Below are positions 9,695 through 17,305 of a stretch of DNA of 28,000 nt, in pieces (the first letter of the stretch is position 1; every line of letters starts with the position of its first letter). Where the stretch lies: NCBI GenBank assembly GCA_964460315.1, contig CAYWPQ010000020.1, positions 1 to 28,000 of the forward strand, read 5' to 3'. The stretch is from Lacustribacter sp964460315. GTDB taxonomy: Bacteria > Pseudomonadota > Gammaproteobacteria > Burkholderiales > Burkholderiaceae_A. The notes beneath the pieces are model-generated. The model was not told the origin of the DNA. It was given only the letters and a program-made list of their open reading frames with translations, and searched no databases. The position numbers were made by a program, and so were the translations under genes.

Positions 9695-9857
9695 CTGTCC
9701 TTGGTGCCTGAGACATTAACCTTCGGCGGACTTTCTAAGTTCGAAAGCCTCTCTCCAGAGAGCCTGACAAGCGCACAGTCCTTTTGCCTGAGAGTTTTTG
9801 GGGCACTACACCTTCGGCGTCACAGAGGGTTTTTCCTCGGCGATCTCTCCTGCGCGC
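9695..9857 (-). ncRNA. Tandem glycine riboswitch (two aptamers) upstream of gcvHPT
   Basis: Read on the minus strand, two glycine aptamers follow each other without a linker. Aptamer I (about 9857-9771) has a P1 helix of GCGCGCAG (9857-9850) with CTGTGCGC (9778-9771), the GGAGAG element, GCCGAAGG and ACTCTCAGGCAAAAGGAC. Aptamer II (about 9770-9695) has a shorter P1 of TTGTC (9770-9766) with GACAG (9699-9695), GGAGAGAGG, CGCCGAAGG and GTCTCAGGCACCAAGGAC. These are hallmark conserved pieces of the glycine riboswitch, seen twice. In the family, glycine binding switches on glycine cleavage genes; here gcvH starts 120 nt downstream. I judged structure by eye, so the exact ends may shift by a few bases. 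Confidence 0.95.
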
Positions 9858-9875
9858 AAGAGTAGACTGTTTACA

Positions 9876-9904
9876 AGTTTCCGAGAGGGGCTGAAATCTG
9901 TCAA
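9876..9904 (-). promoter_or_regulatory. Probable sigma-70 promoter of the riboswitch-gcvHPT transcript
   Basis: On the minus strand a perfect -35 TTGACA lies at 9904-9899, followed after 17 nt by GAAACT (9881-9876), a weak -10. A start point near 9869 would put the RNA 5' end roughly ten nt before the first aptamer helix, which is what a riboswitch transcript needs. The weak -10 keeps confidence moderate. Confidence 0.5.
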
Positions 9905-9944
9905 GCCGATCTCATGCATTTCACACGGCCTGCTTTCAGCAGAC

Positions 9945-9961
9945 TTAAAGTAAAACTTTAA
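9945..9961. promoter_or_regulatory. Perfect 7-bp inverted repeat upstream of the quinone oxidoreductase gene
   Basis: TTAAAGT-AAA-ACTTTAA is a perfect palindrome with a 3-nt centre. It lies 30 nt before the ATG at 9992 and 18-20 nt after a near-consensus -35 TTCACA (9920-9925), so it covers the expected -10 region. It could be an operator or simply part of an AT-rich promoter; no regulator is identifiable. Confidence 0.4.
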
Positions 9962-9991
9962 AGCCAACGACTAACTAAGGAGTTTCAAGCA

Positions 9992-10969
9992 ATGTCACAG
10001 TCAGTAAAAGCCGTTCGAATCGACGCCTTTGGCGGACCCGAAGTCATGAAATTCGTGGATGTCCCCGTGGGTGAGCCCGGCCCTGGCGAAGCCCGCATTC
10101 GTCACCATGCCATCGGCCTGAACTACATTGATATCTATCAGCGCTCAGGCGTGTACCCCAACCCGTTGCCGTTCAACATGGGCATGGAAGGGTCGGGTGT
10201 GGTGGAGGCCGTGGGCAAGGGCGTAAGCCATGTGAAGCCCGGTGATCGCGTGGCCTATGCGGGTAACCCTTCGGGTGCCTATTGCGAAGCACGAGTGCTT
10301 CCCGCCAAGCTCTTGATCAAAATTCCCAAGGCCATTTCATTTGAAACTGGCGCCGCCATGATGCTCAAGGGAATGACCGCCCACTACCTGCTTAAGCGCA
10401 CCTCGAATGTGCAAAAGGGTCACACCATTTTGTTTCATGCGGCCGCTGGTGGCGTGGGGCTGATTGCGATGCAGATTGCGAAAATGCTGGGCGTGACGGT
10501 GATTGGCACGGTGGGCTCGGACGAGAAAGCCAAGCTTGCCAAGAAGTGGGGCTGTGACCACACCATTGTGTACAGCCGAGAAAATGTGGCCGAGCGCGTG
10601 AAGGACATTACCAAGGGGCGCGGTGTTGATGTGGTCTTTGACTCCGTGGGCAAGGACACCTTTCAGGCGTCGATGGATTCCCTGCGCAAATATGGCCTGA
10701 TGGTTAGCTATGGCAATGCTTCGGGCAAGGTGCCACCGATGGATTTCTCCGCGCTGAAAGGAACCCTCTTTTTAACGCGGCCGTCGCTGATGCCTTACAC
10801 CGATTCCCGTGAAGAGCTTGAGCTCACCGCCAACGATCTCGTGAAGTTGGTGGCCAGCAAGAAAATCATCATCCCCATTGATCAGACCTACCGCTTTGCG
10901 GATGTGCAAAAAGCCCATCAAGACCTTGAAGGCCGCAAGACCACGGGCTGCTCGGTCTTGATTCCTTGA
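9992..10969 (+). CDS. Zinc-independent quinone oxidoreductase (MDR superfamily)
   Basis: 325 aa, the usual length of NADPH:quinone oxidoreductase (QorA-type) enzymes, which pass electrons from NADPH to quinones in the cytoplasm. The GroES-like part has GPEVMKFVDVPVGEPGPGE (15-33) and NYIDIYQRSGVYP (44-56); the Rossmann part has AAAGGVGLIAMQIAKMLG (150-167) for NADPH. The cysteine and histidine ligands of zinc alcohol dehydrogenases are absent. A clear AAGGAG SD at 9977-9982 supports the start. The gene diverges from the glycine riboswitch and ends 4 nt before the convergent fbp stop, so no terminator fits between them. The true substrate cannot be told from sequence. Confidence 0.9.
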   Translation: MSQSVKAVRIDAFGGPEVMKFVDVPVGEPGPGEARIRHHAIGLNYIDIYQRSGVYPNPLPFNMGMEGSGVVEAVGKGVSHVKPGDRVAYAGNPSGAYCEARVLPAKLLIKIPKAISFETGAAMMLKGMTAHYLLKRTSNVQKGHTILFHAAAGGVGLIAMQIAKMLGVTVIGTVGSDEKAKLAKKWGCDHTIVYSRENVAERVKDITKGRGVDVVFDSVGKDTFQASMDSLRKYGLMVSYGNASGKVPPMDFSALKGTLFLTRPSLMPYTDSREELELTANDLVKLVASKKIIIPIDQTYRFADVQKAHQDLEGRKTTGCSVLIP

Positions 10970-10973
10970 TCGT

Positions 10974-11924
10974 TTATTGGTGGTAGCGGGTCACGCGTTC
11001 GATCTCATGGCGTGACCCCATGAAGACTGCAACCCGCTGGTGCAATTCGGCGGGTGCAATATCGAGAATGCGTTGCTGACCGTTGGTCGAAGCACCACCG
11101 GCCTGCTCCACCAGAAAGCTCATGGGGTTGGCTTCGTACATCAGCCGCAGCTTTCCAGCCTTGCTGGGGTCACGGGAATCTCGGGGGTACATGAAGGTTC
11201 CGCCACGGGTCAGCACCCGATGCACGTCAGCCACCATGCTGGCGATCCAGCGCATGTTGAAATCCTTACCCAAGGGGCCCGTCTTACCGGCGAGCATTTC
11301 GTCGACATAGCGCTTCACTGGAGCTTCCCAATGCCTGGCGTTCGACGCGTTGATCGCGAATTCCTTGGTGTCTGCAGGAATTTCAATTCGCTCAGTGGTC
11401 AGCCACCACTGGCCTTGGTCCAGGGTGAACGCGGCCGTGCCCTGACCCAGGGTGATGACCAGCTGGGTGGCGGGCCCATAGGCCACATAGCCTGCGGCCA
11501 CCTGGGCGCTTCCGGGCTGAAGAAACATGGCGTCCGTTCGGCGCAAGACTGAAAAGATGGTGCCAATCGTCACGTTCACATCAATGTTTGATGAGCCATC
11601 TAGCGGATCAAAGAGCAGCAGATAGTCACTGCTTGATGTTTCTGGTGCAGCCAAGACGGGGTCGTCCATTTCTTCGGACGCTACGGCATAGGCGCCTGAA
11701 TCAAGTGCTGCTTGAAGCAAGATGTCGTTGGCAATGACATCCAGTTTTTTCTGATGTTCGCCTTGAATGTTGTCGCTGCCTGCCTCGCCCAGAATGCCAG
11801 CCAGTGCTCCACGGCGAACTTCGGTGCTGATCTCAACGCAGGCTTCGGTCACTCCGTGGAGAAGCTTGACCAGTTGGGTGGGTGCGCCTTGATGGGTTAA
11901 AAAGTCCGAAAGCGTCTGCGGCAT
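10974..11924 (-). CDS. fbp: Fructose-1,6-bisphosphatase class I
   Basis: 316 aa. Hydrolyses fructose 1,6-bisphosphate to fructose 6-phosphate, the committed gluconeogenic step; Mg-dependent, cytoplasmic. Metal- and phosphate-binding motifs are SEEMDD (83-88) and LLFDPLDGSSNID (103-115). RWIASMVADVHRVLTRGG and KLRLMYEANPMSFLVEQAGG in the C-terminal half complete the family pattern. It is slightly shorter than the common 330-340 aa. An AGGGAGA SD precedes the ATG. Its start is only 33 nt from the divergent tcdA start, so its promoter must overlap the tcdA 5' end. Confidence 0.96.
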   Translation of the reverse strand: MPQTLSDFLTHQGAPTQLVKLLHGVTEACVEISTEVRRGALAGILGEAGSDNIQGEHQKKLDVIANDILLQAALDSGAYAVASEEMDDPVLAAPETSSSDYLLLFDPLDGSSNIDVNVTIGTIFSVLRRTDAMFLQPGSAQVAAGYVAYGPATQLVITLGQGTAAFTLDQGQWWLTTERIEIPADTKEFAINASNARHWEAPVKRYVDEMLAGKTGPLGKDFNMRWIASMVADVHRVLTRGGTFMYPRDSRDPSKAGKLRLMYEANPMSFLVEQAGGASTNGQQRILDIAPAELHQRVAVFMGSRHEIERVTRYHQ

Positions 11925-11957
11925 GGTGTCTCCCTGTGATTTCCGTATTATTCCACC

Positions 11958-12728
11958 ATGATTGACTCACACCCAAAGCCCGCCCTACAGGTTCAGCGAC
12001 AGTTCGCCAGCACGGCAAGGCTTTTCTCTGCAGAGGGGTTTGCTCGCATTCAAGCGGCCCGGGTTGCCGTGGTGGGCCTTGGCGGGGTGGGGTCTTGGGC
12101 GGTCGAGGCCCTGGCCCGTTCCGGCGTGGGGGCGCTCATTCTGATCGATATGGATCATGTGGCGGAATCTAACCTTAACCGTCAGGTGCAGGCGCTGCAT
12201 GCCACACTCGGCGAAGAGAAAGGTCAGGCGCTGGCCCGTCGTGTTGCAGGCATCGCGCCCAGCTGTCAGGTCACGGTGGTGGATGAGTTCGTCACCTCTG
12301 AAAATTTTTCGGCCATGGTGTCCGCCAATCACGCCCTGGTTTGGCTGGACGCCACCGACGATCTTCGTGCCAAAAAAGCAATGATTCTGGAATTGCATCG
12401 TTTGGGACGCCTGCATCAACTGATTGTGAGTGGCGCAGCGGGCGGCAAGACCGACCCAACACGGGTGGAAGCTGGCGATTTGTCAGAGACCGAACATGAC
12501 CCCTTGTTGGCTTCTTTGCGGTATGACCTTCGAAAGCATCATGGCTTTCCCCGCCAGGGAAAGATGAAAATCAAAACAGTGTTTTCGAAGCAGCCGATGG
12601 CCACTTCAGAGGACTGTGACCCGCAAGCCAAGCTGGCCTGCGCGGGTTACGGTTCGCTCGTCACCATCACGGCGGTGATGGGAATGGTGGCGGCCAATCT
12701 TGCGCTGGCGCATCTGGCTGAAAAATAA
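11958..12728 (+). CDS. tcdA: tRNA threonylcarbamoyladenosine dehydratase (TcdA/CsdL)
   Basis: 256 aa E1-like enzyme that uses ATP to cyclise t6A at position 37 of ANN-decoding tRNAs to ct6A. The adenylation-domain signature VVGLGGVGSWAVEALARSG runs from 38 to 56, followed by ILIDMDHVAESNLNRQVQAL (61-80), where NLNRQ holds ATP-contacting residues. The C-terminal CAGYGSLVTITAVMGMVAAN is also typical. No good SD is seen before the ATG at 11958, but the N-terminal RLFSAEGFARIQAARV fits the family at this position. pepN follows after 19 nt on the same strand. Confidence 0.93.
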   Translation: MIDSHPKPALQVQRQFASTARLFSAEGFARIQAARVAVVGLGGVGSWAVEALARSGVGALILIDMDHVAESNLNRQVQALHATLGEEKGQALARRVAGIAPSCQVTVVDEFVTSENFSAMVSANHALVWLDATDDLRAKKAMILELHRLGRLHQLIVSGAAGGKTDPTRVEAGDLSETEHDPLLASLRYDLRKHHGFPRQGKMKIKTVFSKQPMATSEDCDPQAKLACAGYGSLVTITAVMGMVAANLALAHLAEK

Positions 12729-12747
12729 TTTCTGAAAGGTATGAATC

Positions 12748-15438
12748 ATGAGTGCGCGTGACGCCCTGAACCCAGCACCTGCTGCCCCTGTGGTGATTCA
12801 TCGGCAGGACTATCGCCCGCCAAGCCATCGAATCACCACCGTGAAGCTCGACTTCACCCTTGGCGTGGAGACCACTCGCGTGGTGAATGAACTCACGTTT
12901 GAGCGTCTTGGCGATGAAGCCGCAATCACGCTTCATGGCGATGAGCTTGGCTTTGTCTCGGTGAGCCTTGATGGCCGCCTGTTGACTGCCATCGAGATTG
13001 ATGTCTCCCCGCAGCACCTGACCCTGGCCAGTCTTCCCCCCAAGGGCGTGCTGCGCATTGAGACCGAGATCCACCCCTTGGCCAACACTGCGCTGATGGG
13101 TCTCTATGCTTCTCGTGGTGGCCTCTTTACCCAGTGCGAGTCGGAAGGTTTTCGTCGGATCACTTACTTTTTAGATCGCCCCGATGTCATGGCCACATTC
13201 GATGTGGTCATGCGTGGCCCGAAGGATGAATTTCCCGTGCTGCTTTCGAATGGCAACCTGATGGCCAGCCGCGATCTTGAAGGCGGCCTGCACGAGGCAC
13301 ATTGGCAAGACCCATTTCCAAAGCCCAGTTATCTTTTTGCCTTGGTTGCTGCCAAGCTTGATCGGATCGAAGAAACCATCACCACTCGGAGTGGCAAGCG
13401 GGCGTTGCTTCAGGTCTACACCCGAAAAGAAGATCTCTCGCAGGCGGGTTTTGCCATGGCGTCGCTCAAACGCGCGATTGCCTGGGATGAAACCCGCTAT
13501 GGGCTTGAGCTTGACCTTGAACGTTTCATGGTGGTGGCCGTACCAGACTTCAATTCCGGCGCGATGGAGAACAAGGGGCTGAATCTCTTTAACACCAAGT
13601 TTGTGTTGGCAGACCCACAGACCGCGACTGATGTGGATTACGACGGCATTGAGTCTGTGGTGGCCCACGAATACTTCCACAACTGGACGGGTAATCGCAT
13701 CACCTGTCGTGACTGGTTTCAACTCACCCTGAAAGAGGGCCTCACGGTGTTCCGTGATTCGGAATTTTCATCCGACATGGCGGCGCAGGGCCTCTCCCAT
13801 GAGGCCGCCCAGAGCGCACGTGCGGTGCGTCGGATCGACTCCGTGCGTGTGCTTCGCGCTGCACAGTTTCCGGAAGATGCTGGCCCGATGTCTCACCCCA
13901 TTCGCCCCGACAGCTATCAAGAGATTCGAAACTTCTACACCGCCACGGTCTATGAAAAGGGTGCCGAAGTCATTCGGATGATTCAAACCCTTTTGGGCGT
14001 GGAAGGGTTTCGCCGGGGGATGGATCTTTATTTCGCGCGGCATGACGGACAGGCTGTGACCTGCGAGGCCTTCGTTGAGGCCATGTTCGATGCGAACCCT
14101 GGTCTTAATCGGCGATCAGCATCGGGGCTGACGGACGCCCAGCTATTCATGCGCTGGTACGACACCTCCGGCACACCCAGGCTTCGTGTCAGCAGCCGCT
14201 GGAATGAGGCCGAACAGACCTTTTGCCTGACGTTTGAGCAGGGGATCTCTGCGTCGAGCCCGAGCCGAAAGCCTTTGTTGGTTCCAATTGCCTTAGGCTT
14301 TTTGGAGGCGGATGGCCATGTCATGGATATCTCCAATGCATCGATCACTGGCGATGCTGAACTTCGCGGCTCACTGTTTATTCTGAAGGATGCGTCCGCG
14401 TCGATCACGGTGAAGACGCGGCAAGGCAAGCCGCCGGTGCCTTCTTTGTTGCGAGATTTTTCGGCGCCTGTTGCGCTTGACTACAACTTTACCGATGAGT
14501 CGCTGCTCACCCTATTGCGTCATGACACCGACGCCTTCAACCGATGGGAGGCCGGTCAGCGTCTGATGCTGGCGGGAAAGACGAGCCCAGAGGTGTTGCA
14601 GGCGTTTCAGAAGTTAATTGCTGACCCTGGCTTGGACAATGCCTACAAGGCCGCCATGCTGACCATGCCTTCCGAACTTTATGTGGCCGAGCAGGTGGAT
14701 GAGGTGGACCCTCAAGCCATTCGCGATGCCCGCAATCACCTTCGTCAGATGCTGGCCACGGCCCTGAAAGACGAGCTGCAGCACATTGATCAAACGCTTC
14801 GCACGAGTGTTCAGGCGAATCAGGCTTATTCGCCCGACCCGTTAAGCACAGGCCGGCGTTCGCTGGCCAATCTGGCACAGCACTGGCTTGCTGTTTTGGG
14901 AGAGATTCAGCCGAAAGAGCTTTTGCAACGGTTCACGACGGCCAACAACATGACGGACCGCATCGCCACCTTGCAGGCTTTGGTGGAGACCAACCAGCCC
15001 GAGGCCGACGAGGCGTTGGCGCTTTATTTGAGCCAGTTTTCTGACCATGCACTGGCGCTTGATAAGTGGTTCACGGTGCAGGTGACCATGACCTGTGACA
15101 CGGCGTTAGAACGCGTGAAGCGTCTTCTTGATCACCCGAAGTTTGACGCTTCTAATCCGAACCGGGTGCGCTCGGTTCTGGGCGCTTTCTTTCATCAGAA
15201 CCTTCCTGGCTTTCATCGAGCCGATGGCCTTGGCTATGAACTCTGGGCGGAACAGGTGGTGCTGATTGACCGCAAGAATTCCCAGCTGGCTTCGCGTATG
15301 GCCAGGGCTTTGGATCGTTGGGCAAGGTTTGAACCCCGCCGTAAGGCTGCGATGAAACGCGCGCTTGAGCGTGTGGCGGCAGAAAGCCAGCTCTCTCCAG
15401 ATGTTCGAGAAGTGGTTTCGAAAGCGCTTGGGGTTTGA
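12748..15438 (+). CDS. pepN: Aminopeptidase N (M1 family)
   Basis: 896 aa zinc aminopeptidase that trims N-terminal residues from peptides in the cytoplasm. The exopeptidase motif GAMEN is at 271-275. The zinc site is HEYFH at 307-311 with the third ligand Glu330 in LTLKEGLTVFRD. Length and the N-terminal YRPPSHRITTVKLDF fit the E. coli PepN-type (M1, DUF3458 C-terminal domains). A GAAAGG SD at 12734-12739 supports this ATG; another ATG at 12741 is out of frame. It is 19 nt downstream of tcdA and 37 nt upstream of earP, all on one strand. Confidence 0.97.
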   Translation: MSARDALNPAPAAPVVIHRQDYRPPSHRITTVKLDFTLGVETTRVVNELTFERLGDEAAITLHGDELGFVSVSLDGRLLTAIEIDVSPQHLTLASLPPKGVLRIETEIHPLANTALMGLYASRGGLFTQCESEGFRRITYFLDRPDVMATFDVVMRGPKDEFPVLLSNGNLMASRDLEGGLHEAHWQDPFPKPSYLFALVAAKLDRIEETITTRSGKRALLQVYTRKEDLSQAGFAMASLKRAIAWDETRYGLELDLERFMVVAVPDFNSGAMENKGLNLFNTKFVLADPQTATDVDYDGIESVVAHEYFHNWTGNRITCRDWFQLTLKEGLTVFRDSEFSSDMAAQGLSHEAAQSARAVRRIDSVRVLRAAQFPEDAGPMSHPIRPDSYQEIRNFYTATVYEKGAEVIRMIQTLLGVEGFRRGMDLYFARHDGQAVTCEAFVEAMFDANPGLNRRSASGLTDAQLFMRWYDTSGTPRLRVSSRWNEAEQTFCLTFEQGISASSPSRKPLLVPIALGFLEADGHVMDISNASITGDAELRGSLFILKDASASITVKTRQGKPPVPSLLRDFSAPVALDYNFTDESLLTLLRHDTDAFNRWEAGQRLMLAGKTSPEVLQAFQKLIADPGLDNAYKAAMLTMPSELYVAEQVDEVDPQAIRDARNHLRQMLATALKDELQHIDQTLRTSVQANQAYSPDPLSTGRRSLANLAQHWLAVLGEIQPKELLQRFTTANNMTDRIATLQALVETNQPEADEALALYLSQFSDHALALDKWFTVQVTMTCDTALERVKRLLDHPKFDASNPNRVRSVLGAFFHQNLPGFHRADGLGYELWAEQVVLIDRKNSQLASRMARALDRWARFEPRRKAAMKRALERVAAESQLSPDVREVVSKALGV

Positions 15439-15475
15439 TCCGGTTCTTGCAGCGCAGGTGCAGGGCTTGCCTTGT

Positions 15476-16672
15476 ATGAACACGCATCGAATGCGTTGGG
15501 TGATTTTCTGTCGTGTGGTTGATCACTATGGTGATGCCGGTTTCAGCCTTCGGCTTGCCCGGGCACTGACCAGACCTTTGGGCGATGATCTCCATGGGCA
15601 AGACCTTCAAAGTGAAGTGCTTCTGGTGATCGATCGTGTTGATCTTGTGCACGCCATGGGCGCTCATGGTGTGGCGGGCCTGACCGTCTTGGATTGGCAT
15701 CAGGCAGTGACAGAGTGGTCACGCCATGGTGTGCCGCAAGAGCACCGGGCGGATGTTCTGATCGAGGCTTTTGCCTGTGAGGTGCCTCAGGTGTTTCGGC
15801 GTACCGTGACATCGGCCGTTTGCTGGATCACCCTGGATTATCTTGCCACCGAGCCATGGGCGGATTCAGTGCATGGGCTGCCTTCGCCGCTGCCTGCAAT
15901 GAAAGAGGCATCTGATTCGGTGGCGGCGCCGAACACCCAGCCGTTGTTGCGTCGCTGGGTGGTGCCAGGGTTCTCAAAGTCCACGGGCGGCCTTGTGCAC
16001 GAGAGTTGGCGTCATCTTTCTTTGTTGGAACGTAATCAATGGCGATCAAGACTTACGGGTCTTTCGGGGCGGGCACTGCGTGAGTGTTTCCTGGTGTTGG
16101 GGTTTGGTTATCCCGACGCCCCCTGGGCCGATCTTCAGGCCGCCCTTCAGAAAAACCTTCCCTCAGGTTTTACTTCTTACAAAATTCTGAAACCCGAAGA
16201 GATGGCTGATCTTCAGTTCCCCGAGGACAAGCTCAACAAGGCCAAGGAAAGGGCGAAAGCCTTGCCTCTGAGTCATGCGGAATTCGATGCGGTCTTGCAG
16301 GCCTGTGATCTGAATTGTGTCCGTGGCGAAGACTCCTTCGTTCGCGCCCATTGGGCCAGTGCCGGTCCATGGCGCGTCCCCTTTGTGTGGCAGCCTTATC
16401 GCCAAGAGGCCTTGGGCCATGCCGACAAACTTTCCGGCTGGATGAATCAGCTGCTGGAAGGCAAAGGCATGCGGTCTTGGCGAGAATTTCATGGGCGGTG
16501 GAATCGACTGCTGCCTAGTCAAGACCTGCCGTGGCCGGGGTTGTGCCAAGACTGGCCAAGGATTCAAGACGCACTTCATCAGTCCTGTGCAAGGCTGGCC
16601 CAAGAGCCAGCCCTTGAAAACACGCTCTGGCGCGTGGCGCTTGAAACCTTCCAGACCCAGGACAGGGGCTAG
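15476..16672 (+). CDS. earP: Protein-arginine rhamnosyltransferase EarP
   Basis: 398 aa inverting GT-B glycosyltransferase that transfers L-rhamnose from dTDP-L-rhamnose to Arg32 of EF-P. The N-terminal WVIFCRVVDHYGDAGFSLRLA (8-28) carries the two conserved aspartates (Asp16, Asp20), and VRGEDSFVRAHWAS (about 282-295) the conserved glutamate (about Glu285) and donor-binding region, followed by PFVWQPYRQ. An open frame reaches back to 15365, but that part overlaps the end of pepN. I chose the ATG at 15476; the ATG at 15491 also fits the family start. The SD is weak. efp follows 72 nt later, the usual earP-efp arrangement in betaproteobacteria. Confidence 0.94.
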   Translation: MNTHRMRWVIFCRVVDHYGDAGFSLRLARALTRPLGDDLHGQDLQSEVLLVIDRVDLVHAMGAHGVAGLTVLDWHQAVTEWSRHGVPQEHRADVLIEAFACEVPQVFRRTVTSAVCWITLDYLATEPWADSVHGLPSPLPAMKEASDSVAAPNTQPLLRRWVVPGFSKSTGGLVHESWRHLSLLERNQWRSRLTGLSGRALRECFLVLGFGYPDAPWADLQAALQKNLPSGFTSYKILKPEEMADLQFPEDKLNKAKERAKALPLSHAEFDAVLQACDLNCVRGEDSFVRAHWASAGPWRVPFVWQPYRQEALGHADKLSGWMNQLLEGKGMRSWREFHGRWNRLLPSQDLPWPGLCQDWPRIQDALHQSCARLAQEPALENTLWRVALETFQTQDRG

Positions 16673-16679
16673 ATCGCGC

Positions 16680-16685
16680 TAGAAT
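16680..16685 (+). promoter_or_regulatory. Candidate -10 element for efp
   Basis: TAGAAT (5 of 6 to consensus) stands in the 72-nt gap between earP and efp, about 60 nt before the efp ATG. No convincing -35 is found 16-18 nt upstream (sequence there is CCAGGA-like). It would give efp its own promoter, expected for an abundant translation factor. Confidence 0.3.
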
Positions 16686-16744
16686 TGCGGGTTAACCGGC
16701 CTTTTGGCCAGCTTGCCGCTTCCCTTCATTTCTGGATCTTTTTT

Positions 16745-17305
16745 ATGAAAACCGCTCAAGAACTCCGCGTTGGCAATGTCGTCATGATTGGCTCCGACCC
16801 CATGGTCGTGCTCAAGGCGGAATACAACAAGTCGGGCCGTAATTCGGCCGTGGTCAAAATGAAGATGAAGAATCTTCTGACCGGCTCAGGCCAAGAGACC
16901 GTGTTCAAGGCTGACGAAAAGTTTGACACCGTCATGCTCGACCGCAAAGAGGTCACCTATTCCTATTTCTCTGACCCCATGTATGTCTTCATGGACGCCG
17001 ACTACAACCAGTACGAGGTGGAAGCGGAATCCATGGGCGACGCGTTGAATTACGTGGAAGAAGGTATGGCCTGTGAGGCGGTCTTCTATGAAGGTCGCGC
17101 CATTTCCGTGGAACTGCCCACCACCGTGGTGCGTGAGGTCGCTTACACCGAGCCCGCTGTTAAAGGCGACACCTCCGGCAAGGTCATGAAGCCCGCGCGC
17201 ATTTCGCCCACCAACTTTGAGGTTTCGGTTCCTGCTTTCGTGGAAATCGGCGACAAGATCGAGATCGACACACGGACAGCGGAATACCGTAACCGAGTGA
17301 AGTAA
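16745..17305 (+). CDS. efp: Elongation factor P with rhamnosylatable Arg32
   Basis: 186 aa, three-domain EF-P that binds between the P and E sites and relieves stalling at consecutive prolines. The start MKTAQELRVGNVVMIGSDPM was preferred over an upstream in-frame ATG at 16685 because it matches the family exactly. The modification loop is YNKSGRNSA with Arg at position 32, not the Lys of E. coli-type (EpmA) or B. subtilis-type EF-P. That arginine, with earP immediately upstream, places it in the rhamnosylated class. Domains run about 1-64 (KOW-like), 65-126 (OB) and 130-186 (OB). The stop overlaps the next start by one base (TAATG). Confidence 0.98.
   Translation: MKTAQELRVGNVVMIGSDPMVVLKAEYNKSGRNSAVVKMKMKNLLTGSGQETVFKADEKFDTVMLDRKEVTYSYFSDPMYVFMDADYNQYEVEAESMGDALNYVEEGMACEAVFYEGRAISVELPTTVVREVAYTEPAVKGDTSGKVMKPARISPTNFEVSVPAFVEIGDKIEIDTRTAEYRNRVK

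Noticed and set aside
15365..15475. 37-codon N-terminal extension of earP inside pepN
   Set aside because: Lies almost wholly within the pepN end; EarP begins just before WVIFCRVVDHYGD.
16685..16744. 20-codon N-terminal extension of efp
   Set aside because: EF-P numbering with Arg at 32 and the conserved start MKTAQELRVG require the ATG at 16745.
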